From contig OY986438.1 in assembly GCA_963920525.1 (NCBI GenBank), forward strand, positions 76,332,060 to 76,396,059: a DNA stretch of 64,000 nucleotides, written 5' to 3'. Positions 42,328 through 54,018 of this stretch are shown here, in pieces. Numbering within the stretch: position 1 is the stretch's first letter; every line of letters begins with the position of its first letter. The stretch is from Dichetophora obliterata. Taxonomy: Eukaryota; Arthropoda; Insecta; Diptera; Sciomyzidae. The position numbers and the translations under genes were made by a program. Under the pieces are notes generated by a model. That model did not search any database. It saw only the letters and a program-made list of their open reading frames with translations, and had not been told where the DNA came from.

Positions 42328-45300
42328 AGTATTATTTATGTTACCTGCTCTTACATTCCTCCTAAATGTGACTTAGCAATGTATTTAAAACACTTACACG
42401 CCATTGAAAAAGTTCATAATTTGTAAAAAATAAAGACGTTCTTATTGTGCTGGGTGATTTTAACCTACCTTTTGTGACTTGGAGATCGTCTGACGATTTT
42501 TCATTTCTTACTCCTGTTTCCAATAGTGATTGGATAAATGACTTCTTAGATAAGCTGTCTGATCTGTGTCTTCAACAAGTCAATGATATTTTAAATATAA
42601 ACCACAGAACCCTAGATCTTGTATTTGTAGATAGATGCACTACTGTTAATCTCCATTGTTCGAATCCCGTATCTCTTCCAGAAGATGTACATCATCCAAT
42701 TCTTGAAATAACAGTTTTACTCCCCCACGAAAAAGAAGATAAAGTAACTTCTGATGCGCGAAATAAAAAAGTTTATAATTTTAAGAAAACGGACTATGTA
42801 AAACTTAATTCCTTACTTTCGCAGACTGATTGGTCTCCAATTTTAACTAGCGGAACATCATATTCATATTATGACTTCAAATCTTCTGTACAGTTTTTCA
42901 ATGATACTCTGCAAAGGTGTTTCTTATTGTCCGTCCCAAAAAAAAAGTGTTTCTCCAATCCTTCAAATCCACCCTGGCTAACAAAATTTAAAAAATCGTT
43001 TATTTAAAAAATATAAAATATCTGGTTCTAGTTTAGACTTTGCTTCCTATTCTTCTTGTCGTTATAGATATCAACTACTAAATAAACAGTGCTATTCTGC
43101 TTATATAATTAACATAAAATCTCAATTTAAAGATGATCCAAAACTTTTCTATAGTTTTGTTAACTCAAAACGTAAAGCCTCCAGTTTTCCACCCCTTATG
43201 AAATTCAATCAGGAAGAATCATCTTGTGACAATGTGATTTCTAACATGTTTGCAAACTTCTTTAAATCAACTTACTCCGATATACCATTTAATACTATCA
43301 CGGTGTATCCTTTTCTCCCGCCAGTTAACTCTTTTGAAACTCCTGTAATAGACCCAAATATTGTCATGTGTTATCTTCGACAAGTAAAATCTTCTTTTAC
43401 GACCGGCCCTGATAAAATTCCAAGCTGTATTTTAAAGCAATGTGCTACAAACCTGTGTACTCCTCTAGCAAACATTTTTAATATTTCCTTGCATAGTGGT
43501 TATTTTCCTATTATATGGAAGGATTCTTATATTATACCCCTTCATAAATCTGGCTCCAAGATAGATGTTTCTAACTATCGAGGAATTGCAAAATTAAGTA
43601 CAATCCCTAAGTTATTTGAGAAAATCATAACTGATCAATTAACCCACTCCGTGTCTTCCACCATTTCTGTCTTTCAACATGGTTTTCTGAAGGGTAAGTC
43701 CACTACAACAAACCTCTTAGAGTATGCTACGCTTGTTATAAATGGTTTTACTTTCGGACTGCAGACTGATGTTATTTATACGGACTTTAGCAAAGCTTTC
43801 GACAGTGTTAATCATAATCTTCTTTTGAAAAAACTCCACCTTATTGGGTTTCCTGTCACATTATTAAATTGGATAAATTCGTATTTATCTAGACGTACTA
43901 AAAAGGTTTTATATAAGAATTCTCTTTCAAAAAGTATTTCGGTCACTTCTGGCGTTCCTCAGGGCAGTCATCTTGGACCGGTTTTGTTTTTACTATTCAT
44001 TAATGATCTTCCTTCGGTAATAAAACACTGTAACGTCTTAATGTACGCTGACGACGTGAAACTTTTTCTTTGTTACAAATCACCCGAAGAACGACATCTT
44101 TTACAATCTCATCTAAATAGACTTGTGGACTGGTGTAGCTTAAATATATTAAATCTCAACTTAAAAAAATGTAAGCAAATGACATTCTCGCGAAGATCTG
44201 CTAGTAACATAAATTACACTATAAATAACACTAACTTAGAAATAGTTTCCAGTTTTCTCGATCTTGGTGTTATTATCGATTCAAAACTTCGCTTCAATCT
44301 CCACGTTAATATGGTGATAAAAAAGGCAAGAGGAGTCCTTGGTTTCATTAAAAGATGGGCTAAAGAATTCAGTGATCCCTTTACTACTAAATTATTATAT
44401 ACCTCTCTCGTAAGGCCAATTCTTGAATATGCATCAGTTGTATGGAACCCACAATATAATGTCTACATCGACGCCATTGAATCCGTTCAAAAACAGTTTT
44501 TACTTTTTACTTTACGTCATAGTCGTTGAAACCCCAATATTATGCTTCCATCGTATGAAATACGCCTTAAAATTATTTTACTACCTTCCCTAAGAAGCAG
44601 AAGAATGATGCTTAATGTCATGTTTCTGTATAAACTACTTCGTGGCGAGATTAATTCGGAATATCTCATCTCAGCTCTAAATTTTAACATCCCAAGGAGA
44701 GGAACTAGACATTTTCTGTTTTTCAAGTTGAGTCAGTGCAGTTCTAATTAAGCTCTTCATGAACCTTTACGATGTGTGTGCAGTGATTTCAATGTTAACT
44801 TCAACATGATTAATTTTTCTGATTCGGTAGACGTCTTAAAACGGAAAATTATATTGCATTTAAATAATTAAATCAATTTAACTTCATCCTATTATACCTA
44901 ACGCAATTTTATAACAATGTAATATTGGCAATTGAGATTGTTCTGTTTCTCTTTTTTGTCTCGATATTATGCTTTATAAAGTAAGCACCATCAAATATGA
45001 ATCGTTTTTAAAACTTACTTTTTAATTACTCAATATTTTAATTTTTAATCGAATTGGGATTTACGTGCTCACGTGGTTTCCTGATTTGAAATTAGACTGA
45101 ACTCACACTATCACCTGGATTGGTGTGCCAGAGTATATCTCTTTTCCATACAAGTATATGCCTGCGTTGGCCCAAATGCATATCCAACTAATTGGGATTT
45201 TGATTTGGCGGATATGAGATTTATCTCATTTCCACGTAGGTCCTTGGGTTGGACAATGGCCGCAAACCAGTTAAAATGAGTTTAGTGTTTTTGATTGTTT

Positions 45301-45603
45301 TTCGGGTACCTTAAATTGATAATTACTATTATTTAATTCGATGTTGCTTATTTATATAGAATCAAGTATACTTAAACACGGGTTTATATATATTCAATTT
45401 TTAAATTCCGCTGAAAAGCCAATTAATGTGCTTAGTGGAAAATCCTAATTGCCAATAGGGGGTATGTTTTAGTACGTAGGTGCATTCTGTCTGTCCCGGC
45501 TGATTCGGGCAGATTTATGAATGTGAATCGTGCATGCGTATAGGACGGGTATACGTATCTTTGGAAGATATCATACCTCCGGGCGAATCAAAAAAAAAAA
45601 AAA

Positions 45604-46394
45604 TACGCGCAAGTTCAGTGGCAGCATATTAAAGATTAGAAAGAAAGTCAAGTCGAATGGGTCTGGCAGTGAATGCAGATAAGACGAAATACTTGGTGTC
45701 AACAAACAAACAGTCCCAGCATCTTGGAACCCACGTTACAGTTGACAATACCTCCTTCGAGGTTGTAAAGGACTTCGTTTATCTGGGATCCAGCATAAAC
45801 TCAAACAATGACATCAGCATTGAGATCAAACGAAGAATATCTCTTGCCAACAGGTGTTAGCTTGGGCTCAGTAAGCAATTAAGAAGCAGAGCCCTCTCTC
45901 GACGAACGAAAATCACGATCTATAAATCGCGCATCATGCCCGTCCTACTTTATGCATCACAAACCTGGACGCTGAGCAGTTTAGATGAAAATACTTTAGG
46001 AGCATTCGAGAGAAAGATTCTTCGTAAGATCTACGGACCAATCTGCGTCAATGGCAAGTACCGAATACGGTGGAATGATGAACTGTATGAGCTGTACGCT
46101 GACATTGACATAGTCAAGCGCATTTAAACCGAGCGGCTTCGCTGGCTTGGTCATGTTCAGCGCATGAAAGACGATGCTCCAGTGAAGAAAACATTCGATT
46201 CGATACCCAGCGGCGGTGAACGCAGAAGAGGACGACCGCATCTTCGTTGGAAAGACCAAGTAGAGGACAACCTGACGTAGCTTGGAATTTCCAACTAGCG
46301 CTAGCAAGCGAAAGACAGAAATGGCTGGCGCAAATTCTTAGATGAGGCCAAGACCGACATACTGTTGTAGCGCCAACTAAGTAAAAAAGTAAGG
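45604..46394 (+). pseudogene. RTE-type LINE, 3' half
   Basis: Begins tacgcgcaagttcagtg, which is the base-for-base continuation of the YADD region lost at 13698 (compare RTE-2 at 29230-29250 in reverse). It reads through MGLAVNADKTKYLVSTNKQ, FVYLGSSINSNNDISIEIKRR, a stop, then KITIYKSRIMPVLLYASQTW, FERKILRKIYG and, after a TAA, TERLRWLGHVQRMKDDAPVK, RRRGRPHLRWKDQ, the usual RTE C-terminus. The 3' tail is gtaaaaaagtaagg, followed by the target duplication acaagggcacat. Confidence 0.9.
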
Positions 46395-46406
46395 ACAAGG
46401 GCACAT
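46395..46406. repeat. Right target-site duplication of the split RTE (acaagggcacat)
   Basis: Identical to 12426-12437. Host sequence (Transib relic) continues right of it. Confidence 0.88.
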
Positions 46407-48198
46407 AGAACTGAAGAAAGATTTCTTAATTCAAATCGCGATTGGTTGGCTTCATCAATAGCATTTTCTATTTCTAATTTTAAGAAACGTGGGCGAAAGG
46501 AACTGTCCTTTAAAGATTCCTACAAGAGAACTAAAAGAGCGAAATGTAAAGAGTTAAGAGATTCAACTCCATTATCAGCTTTAGCGTATGCCACAAAAAT
46601 GAGTTTGGGTGCTTAAGGTCACATTGAAGCATTACAATTGTTACATGAATTGACAACTTCACCTGAAAGGGCAATTTAATATAGGAAATCGTATGAAAAA
46701 TATAAAAAACCTACTAAAATTAGTAAAGAAGATGCTCTAGCTTAACTTGTAGAAATTATTTCGCCATCAGTGCAACTTTATTAGAGGAACTTCATCCGAA
46801 AAGTTTCCCAGTTATAGCATTGTGCAGAGCGCAAAAAAGATTGTTATCCTTACCGAGAACTTATAATAATTTCTGAAACTTTTTGCGAAGTAAACTTGCA
46901 AGCTTTGCTAAATTTAACAATCCAGCGATATTGCAAAAGCCAGTTTTAGATTCTTTGGAGGATAATTTTTTTCGATGTGGGGTTTCGACGGAAGTTCGGG
47001 CAACAGCATCTACAAGCAAGCTTTTCACGGTCCGGATGCAAATGATGCATCGATATTTATGACCTCCATGGTTCCAATCAAATTAGTTTGTGGATCTAAA
47101 GTTATTTGGCAAAATCCCCGACCTTCTTCAACAAGATTTTATCGCCCACTTCGCATGGAGTTTATTAAAAAAACAGCAGATGTGTCAAAAAAGAAGAAAA
47201 AATAGAGTAGCAGCACAAATAAGTGGCCTCAGCAAATCTGCTGCACAATGTGGAGAGAGATTAATCAAGGTAAGCCACAACTTTATGTTAACCATGGTAG
47301 ACGGTAAGGCATGCAACGTACTCACTGAAATAAAATCTACACAGAGATTCTATTTATGTGAAGGTACTATTAAAGAACTCAATTCAATTAATTAAATGAT
47401 TCAAATGTAAAAGTTGAAAACCATCAATTTGTTTTATCAACACTACATGGTTGGAAACGATTTTTTGAGTGCTTGGTACATTTATTTGACAAGCTACCAG
47501 TCAAAAAATGGCTGATAAGAGAGAAAGCAGAGAAGCCGGTTGTATCAGCAAATAAGTCGAGAATTCGAAAAGAATTTAGAATGAAACTTGGTTTAGTTAT
47601 TGATAAACTTAAGCCAGGGCTTGGAAGTTCGAATGACGGCAATACAGCTCGACGTTTTTCTGAAAATGCAGAAATAACAGCATCTATAACCCAGATTGAT
47701 GTAGAGCTTATTAAGAGAATGCAGTTTATTTTAATCGTAATTTTATGCGGACACGAAGTAAACATCGAAAATTTTCGAGACTATGCGCTTGATACTGCAA
47801 GATATTTTGTACAAAAATACTCATGGTATAATATGCCACCAACTGTGCATAAAATCTTAAGTCATGGCATTGAAATTATAAAATATGCTTTATTGCCAAT
47901 TGGTCAACTTTCTGAAGAGGCACAAGAAGCAAGCAATAAGGACTTAAAATCTTTCAGAGAGCATTTCTCAAGAAAAATAAGCAGAGAAAAACCCTTGTGG
48001 ATATTTAAAAAGGTTCTTAATTACTTCAGACCCAATCATTGCAAGCGAAGGAAATTACTGCAAAAGAAGTTGCGAAAGTTGCCACAAATGACTGTTAATT
48101 TGCTTGTACCACCAACAAATGAAAACGCTAAAGTAACGGAAAAATCCGATGAAGACAATGATGAAAATGTGGTGAAGGTAGTGATGTCGATTTTTTGA
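46407..48198 (+). pseudogene. Transib transposase relic (RAG1-related superfamily)
   Basis: Starts RTEERFLNSNRDWLASSIAF and FKDSYKRTKRAKCKELRDST (N-terminal, stops at several sites). The catalytic core is in pieces: WGFDGSSGNSIYKQAF at 46975 (first Asp region), HNFMLTMVDGKACNVLTEIK at about 47275 (second Asp region, followed by RFYLCEGT), and an intact 241-codon C-terminal frame 47473-48198 with GSSNDGNTARRFSENAEI, YSWYNMPPTVHKILSHG and LSEEAQEASNKDLKSFREHF, where the Glu of AQEASNK aligns with the catalytic Glu of RAG1. The NDGNTARRF and MPxTVHKILxHG blocks are characteristic of Transib. Interrupted after its N-terminal part by the 34-kb nest. Right end not found. Confidence 0.82.
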
Positions 48199-50229
48199 CA
48201 CAAATAAGAAAGACTTAACAAGCGGCAGTGAATAAAAGTTATTTAAAAAAAATTCAAAAGAAAATTTATCATATTTGTAGATCTGAAAAATTTGTTTTTA
48301 ATTAAAAAAAAAAAAATCCACTAAAGTATATCAACTAATTGTTATTTTTTTCTTATTTGAACTTTTTTTCTTATTTGTCTCCTAATTGAATTGAAACCAT
48401 CTTTCATGGGTCAATACCCCACTGTGTGTCGGTTCAACTGCCTTATTTGCTTTCGAAAGATCCTTCTTGTCGTCAAGCATGCCATATCTGTCGGATCGCC
48501 CGAAACCCCTAAAGTCTTGTGAACTGCAAGTATTATTTCCGCTATTCACAACATGTTGTCTACATTTCGCCACGCTTTATTTTTCCGATACATTTACTCA
48601 ACAATATGTTGTTTTTTTCAATTGCAAAATTTGACATATGGAAGTGAAAATATAAAACGTCGAATGACACAAAATTAGGTGAAAAGTAAAATTTTTCAAC
48701 ATTTTAATTAATTACTACTTTTAATTAAAGAAATCAGTGACATTTTTGTCAATTTTTGTAACTGTGTTGACAGAAAATGCAAATCACCATTCACAAGACA
48801 CACATAGTTTCAAACAGTGATACAACGTGTTGATTTCTTTAAACGTAGCCAATGTGTTTGTCTTATATCTAGCATGTTAACAATGGCCCCATTCAGCGGA
48901 AAATTTGCTACGTAGCTGTTCCACAACTTTCGGGCTGAATGGTATGTATCATAATGCGCTCAAACAACATATTCCCCGAGCGGTTGCCATCTTAGGTATC
49001 GAAAAAATTGTATGCTACTTTGGTTGAGCTACTTATGCTTTTTTCATTTTGACAGCTAAAAAAACATGCCTGCAAATTGTCAATTGTTGCTGAAGTTGCG
49101 CTGTGAAGTGAAAATAGATAATTATTAATTATTTGAAGATTATTCTATCATTCTTCAACAAAGCTGTTAATTAATGATTTCTTGAGTGAAAGGAATGCAC
49201 ATTAGTATACACAAATATTAGTTTTTAAAAAAAAACAACGAAAACCTATTCAGCAGAAAGTATCACTTTATGCTACTTCGCTACCTGAGCACTTTTTCGG
49301 CAGGAATGCGGCCAATGCAAGAGCTAATAATGAAAAAGTTTTGATTAAAAAAATTTTGTGTGAGAAGTAGTGATGCAACAATTAACCGAAAAAGTTATAT
49401 TAATCGGTTATTTTTTTCAATTAGCGGGGTTCACATAATCCTACAGCTGGAAGTTCATTAGCTGCGTTTGCATATGCGTCCGACTCGCAATGTAATAGAA
49501 TGTGTGTAAGCTTATGAGAGAGAGTTTTATGCCTGCGTTTGTGACGTTGGAAAAACCATAGTAGAACTGGACAAGATAGTGTTAGGGCTGAATGTGTTCT
49601 CTTTCTTAGTGACCATAACTGTCAAACTCAGCCATTTTGGTATTTTTGCCAATTTTTGCTTTCATATTTGTAATTTATTTATTTATTTAGCTTCTTCGCT
49701 ATTTAAAGAAACAGTAAATTTTTTCTTAAACCAAACTTATTCTAACTGGGTTTATTCAATTTATTTTACCAGGTTTTTTTGTTTTTTTTTCTTTTTCTCC
49801 TCATTCTTCCCTTGTTTTGGTGTTCAAAGATATGCAAATCAAAGTGTGCGTAATCCATCCACCTGATTGACATGAACTCGAGAACACAAGGAAAAGACAA
49901 GGGGAGGAGAGAAGAAAAAGGAACTTACATACAAACATATTTTTATTTTCCTTATTATAATTATTCTAAGATTTCTCTAAAATATATTACTATTAACCTC
50001 ATTTTTTAAGCTCTTGGGCAAACTGTTAAATAAATTTAAACCTTTATGCCATAAACTGTTTTGTGCTCAACTCGTTGGAAAGTACCCTAATCTGAAAAAT
50101 GAATTATTCCTTAAATTATAGGGCTGTACATCCGCAATATAAACTATCTGACAACTTAAGTATTTTGGAAGCGAATTATGTTTTATTTTAAACATAAATA
50201 ATATCACATGTAGGGACCTAAATTCCGGC
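48199..50229. other. Unassigned, AT-rich, with a purine-rich block
   Basis: No gene recognised. Contains poly-T/poly-A tracts, and at 49870-49925 a strongly purine-rich strand (aggaaaagacaaggggagga). A 95-codon hydrophobic frame at 49579-49866 looks like translation of T-rich DNA, not a membrane protein gene. Confidence 0.5.
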
Positions 50230-50595
50230 CGAGGATGCGCTTGCCGGATCCAGGGTCCGTTGCAATTATTTTTGTTCTTGTCTGCAAACTGACACTAAAT
50301 CAACACACCACTTGGTATCAGAAACCTACAGCCTTAGAACGAATCATACAAAACAAGAAAAGAAACAATTGGCAACAAAACAGCGTTAGTGGCCCACTGT
50401 GTTACCACTGGACACTCGTCGAACATAGAAAATGCACGAATATTACAACAGGAAACAAATTATAAAAAACGGTACACAGTCGAAATGCTGCATATAATAA
50501 ACACACCCGCTACAAAACAAATTAACTACAAAAAAGACACAGAAAAATGCGCACATATTTACAGACACATAATAACAAAACATAAACAAAACTAA
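50230..50595 (+). pseudogene. Penelope-like element, 3' fragment
   Basis: The frame HCVTTGHSSNIENARILQQE, then NYKKRYTVEMLHIINTP, INYKKDTEKC and IYRHII matches the C-terminal end of Penelope proteins (GIY-YIG nuclease part: 'H...GH.FDF.NA.IL..E.NY.KR..LEM..I'). A short upstream piece in another frame (QHTTWYQKPTALERIIQNKK) may belong to the linker. Separate copy from the split Penelope at 19 and 34-36 kb. Confidence 0.65.
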
Positions 50596-50985
50596 CATTT
50601 AGTAATAACTTGACATTCATAACAAGTGGACAAACAATACTATTATTCGTAAGAACACTTTTATTGTTTTTAGTTTGTTTTTAGTTTTAAGTGCTTATTG
50701 TTAAATGTTGTAAGAAAAGTGTAAATGCTTTCGTGTTAAATTTTCAGATTTTTCCTGAAGACGGATGTCTGAAATATTAAAAAAATAAAAAATTTAAAAA
50801 AACAAAACAAAAAAGTTTTTTATAAATTTTGAGACCTAGAGCCTGAAGAACATCAAACAAAAATTTTATATTTAAATTTTTAATATCTTCTTTATTTAGG
50901 TGTCCTTTTATGATGCGGCCAAATATTACCTAACTTTTAAGCCCTGGTACCCTAACTAAACATTGGCCTACTGCCTACTATTTCA
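50596..50985. other. AT-rich stretch, nothing identified
   Basis: No coding or repeat structure recognised. Confidence 0.5.
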
Positions 50986-51725
50986 CTGATGGGGATTTGC
51001 CTAATGAAAATCTATACACTAGCGTGGCTATCTTTACATCGTGGTTCCAGCGATTGGCTGTGGTATCCGGCTGAGCAAGGAGCTGGTCACTCCGGGCTAC
51101 AAGCTCACCGAACGGATTGGACTACTCCTTAGGCTATTTAAAGAATTAAATATGATGCACGTCGAATGGTTACGTTCGTTGGCGAGCAGAAGCTGGTCTT
51201 CCCGGGCCTTCCGCTTACCAACGGTAACTAGGTTGAGTGGTGCTTCGCGTGGTGTAAAACTTCTGTTACTCCTTCAGCGAGTGGGTGGATTATTTGGCTG
51301 AGCAAGGGGCTGGCACTTATGTATATGATCGGCGCATACTAACGTCCAAACAGTCTAAATTCCTAGTCACGTCAGTTGATCGTACAGATACTTGGCTAGC
51401 CATGGCTAGTCTTCCCTCCTCAGGTTTCACCAAACGTACCTAATTCTGTATCCTAAGCTTCCTACGTGTACTAAGTGGGTGGTTTGTTAATACCGATCAA
51501 CTATAATTTTAAGTTGTTAAAAGCCTATATCTTTGTGATCCCAAGCGTATAGCTAGGATGTTTGACTAAGCAAGAAGCTGGGCTTCCCGGGCCTCAAGCT
51601 CACCAAACGGACTTTTAACTACTACCTACTCTTCCTTATGGCAGTGCCTTGTAGGTCATGTCAGTGAGTGACTGGCTGCACTTAGTTTTCCTAGAAAATG
51701 GCCGGGCCTAGCACTACACAGTGCT
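50986..51725. repeat. GC-richer unidentified repeat with degenerate internal repetition
   Basis: Distinctly less AT-rich than its surroundings. The words gctgagcaaggagctgg (51070), gagcagaagctggtcttccc (51185), gctgagcaaggggctggcac (51298) and ctaagcaagaagctgggctt (51568) recur with cccgggc and agctcaccnaacgga, spaced 110-270 bp. No frame, terminal repeat or RNA resemblance found. It may be a satellite-derived or untranslated part of a TE. Confidence 0.5.
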
Positions 51726-53087
51726 CGCCACAAAATTAACATTTAGTTTCAAAATGACTCTTTTATTTAAATCTTCCATTTATAACTTTAGCTACATAAG
51801 TTAATAGCTAATCGCACTAAGTGTGCGTCATTTATGTATTCTCTTTACTTCATGTTTATGCACTTTCCAGCAATTTAATTTAATACTTATATAAATTCAC
51901 TTTTCTAATTCATATTTTCAGCAAATTTACAAAAATATTTAAAATAATATATTTCATTTATATTTACGCTGTCCTCGGCTCCTCTGCTACAGAGCTGGTG
52001 GAGAGCGGTTGACATACTTCCTCTTCCCTCAGTTGCAATGCAGTCGGCGTTATGCTGCTCTGCTGCTACGGCACAGTCGCTGTTGCTACTGCTTCCTCAG
52101 TCGGCGTCGCTGCGATCCTCTGTTGGCAGTGCGGTTTGCTCGATGTACTTCGCTTGAAGAGCTCAGACTATCGACTGGTCGCTACCACGCGGGTTTAGAA
52201 AGAGCTCAAGTTTCATCGTAGTTCTCCCTTTTGTAGACATCTCGTCGTCAGGCACGCTATGCTTCTTCTTCCAGCATTTGTCCAAATTTCCCCTTGAAAT
52301 CATGCGATCGTGCCATTTTGCACGCTAATCACCATGGTAGGCCGATACCAGCCGGCTCCATCATATGGGAGTCGTCATAGGGGAGTGTATGTCGTTTATG
52401 TGCATGAAAAGAAACAAAAAATAACATATTTATAATATATCACCCCAGTAGGAAATTCTTTAGCCGCCAGGTAAGGGGTCGTATATTGTACTGGTATAAA
52501 GGCTCTTAACAACGATTGGACGCCTATGGTGGTTCAGGAGCGATGAAACCCTTTTCCTTTCCTTACACTATTTTAGAGTATATATTCTTATTCGTTCTAA
52601 ATTAATCCAATTATTTATTTATTACTAACTATTTTATTTAGATCCACCTAATTACTAGGATGAAAGTTGTAATGACTAAATTTTACACTGAAAATTTAAT
52701 TACATCCTAAAAATATTTTCCTTAAATTTTTGAAACTATAAACTAACTTTAATATATCGCCTGAATTATTTTATTCTTCATTTGCCTAGTTGTTACTTAA
52801 AACATTTAACTTATTAATAACATTAAATTTATTGTGAATTCTTTTTCATTTACTATACTTAAATTGCACATATGCACACTTATAAAATCAAAAAAATATC
52901 TTTCATTCGTTCTTTCATTTTATTGTGTATTTATTTGCCTTATTATTAAATAAAACATTATTAAACACATTATTAAACACATACATAGAAACATTGATTG
53001 TAATAATAAAATAACTTGAAATTATTGTGAATTGTCTGGTATATATTTGCCTAAATTATTAAATAAATAACTTACACACACACAATC
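51726..53087. other. Unassigned
   Basis: AT-rich except for 51970-52260, which is GC-richer with ctgctgctacggcac and tcggcgtc words and could be untranslated retroelement sequence. No gene recognised. Confidence 0.4.
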
Positions 53088-53460
53088 ATCACGCCACATG
53101 CAGCTGATACCGAGATCACTCTGGCATAGCAACACAAAAAGGTTTTAACATCACGCCACAAGAAGCCGCTACCGAGACGACACGCACATAACAACAGAAG
53201 ACAGAAACAGAACCAATTTTAGCGTCATCACGCCACATGCAATTGATACCGAGATCACTCTGGCATAGCAACACAAAAAGTTTTAGCGTCATCACGCCAC
53301 AAGCAGCTGATACCGAGATCACTCTGCCATAACAACACAAACTAGAAGCAGCCCAACAGGTTTTAACATCACGCCACATGCAACTAACAGCAAGAGAAAA
53401 CATACACAACAACATGAAATAGTGAGAGCGAGAACAGGTTTTAACGTCATAGTGCGACAA
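53088..53460. repeat. Tandem repeat of ~62-80 bp, five and a half units
   Basis: Each unit starts catcacgccacatgcagctg or a close variant, continues ataccgagatcactctggca and ends in a ggttttaa or ttttagcgt word (starts near 53088, 53150, 53227, 53291, 53368, 53448). Units alternate between two lengths. The position directly upstream of a TATA-like box suggests enhancer-type repeats of an LTR U3 region. Confidence 0.85.
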
Positions 53461-53479
53461 GCAGCTACGAGCAAGGCAA

Positions 53480-53735
53480 TAAAAGGCGAGTCGGTGCATG
53501 AACTCAGTCTCTTGTTCAGCGTGCAGTCGAAAGTAAAGGACGTGCAGTAGTCTCTTATTCAGAGTGAGGTTGAAGGCATCGGACGTGCAGTACTAGCAGT
53601 AGTCATCGTGCAGTCAAAGTGGTTGGATATACACAAGCCGTAACACCGGATTAATCATCGTGCCGTTCAACAAAACGTGTCTGGGAAGTGGTGAGTGTTA
53701 CCTGGTGGAATTAGTGTCTGTTTGATTTACAGTAG
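53480..53735 (+). promoter_or_regulatory. LTR-like promoter and leader
   Basis: gcaataaaaggcgag (TATA-like) at about 53475-53490 is followed ~30 bp on by tcagtctcttgttcagcgtg, an initiator-like sequence, and by repeated gtgcagt(cgaaag) words. This is the layout of an insect Gypsy-group LTR promoter, with gag downstream at 54019. No second LTR was found, so the element is incomplete or a solo/truncated copy. Confidence 0.45.
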
Positions 53736-54006
53736 ACATATTACGTTGGTCAAGCCTCCTTCTAACGTTAATATTTTGATTTACCTTTGGTCAAGCCGCC
53801 TTCTAACGTTAATATTTTGATTTACCTTTAGTACCGTAAACATAGCCGTCGACATATTACGTTGGTCAAGCCTCCTTCTAACGTTAATATTTTGATTTAC
53901 CCTTAGTACCGTTAACATAGCCGTAGACATATTACGTTGGTCAAGCCTCCTTCTAACGTTAATATTTTGATTTACCCTTAGTACCGTAAACATAACCGTA
54001 GACATA
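53732..54006 (+). repeat. 75-bp tandem repeat in the gag leader
   Basis: Units starting gtagacatattacgttgg at 53732, 53848, 53923 and 53998 (partial), plus a shortened unit at about 53775-53847. The body is gtcaagcctccttctaacgt, attttgatttacc, gtaccgtaaacata. A diverged single unit is at 56405-56477. Confidence 0.9.
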
Positions 54007-54018
54007 TATACCACCCTA

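Larger units (their letters stand above)
37858..44870 (+). pseudogene. LINE A copy 2 ORF2, split by LINE B
   Basis: The endonuclease N-terminal part is at 37858-38140. LINE B enters after VAVKLN, and the frame resumes at 42323 (NSIIYVTCSYIPPK). It then carries the same frame break as copy 1 (about 42425), a copy-specific ~20-bp deletion at 42986 (stop at 43007), the intact RT block (FQHGFLKGKSTTTNLL, YTDFSKAFDS, MYADDVKLF), the shared TGA at 44527-44529 and a further TAA near 44750. Dead. Confidence 0.92.
36341..45603 (+). mobile_element. LINE A copy 2, interrupted by LINE B
   Basis: Same start (agttctcaatcaactctcg) and same end (gggcgaatc plus poly-A) as copy 1, total about 5.1 kb without the LINE B insertion at 38142-42322. 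Left flank is LINE X; right flank is the second half of the RTE. Differences from copy 1 include a ~20-bp deletion at about 42986 and an extra stop (taattaag for taattacg) near 44750. Confidence 0.92.

Noticed and set aside
13699..45603. The two LINE A copies as LTRs of one giant element
   Set aside because: They are complete non-LTR retrotransposons with their own ORFs and poly-A ends; no primer-binding site adjoins them.
48405..48425. CACTGTG/CACAGTG word right of the Transib relic as its terminal (RSS-like) end
   Set aside because: A 7-mer alone is expected by chance; no matching left end or 5-bp duplication.
49579..49866. Hydrophobic 95-codon frame as a membrane protein
   Set aside because: Phe/Leu richness follows from T-rich DNA; no start context, homology or conserved pattern.
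50986..51725. rRNA or tRNA gene in the GC-richer block
   Set aside because: No recognisable conserved rRNA helices or tRNA A/B boxes seen.
53732..54006. 75-bp tandem repeats as a possible CRISPR array
   Set aside because: Contiguous tandem units without unique spacers, in a eukaryotic TE-rich sequence.
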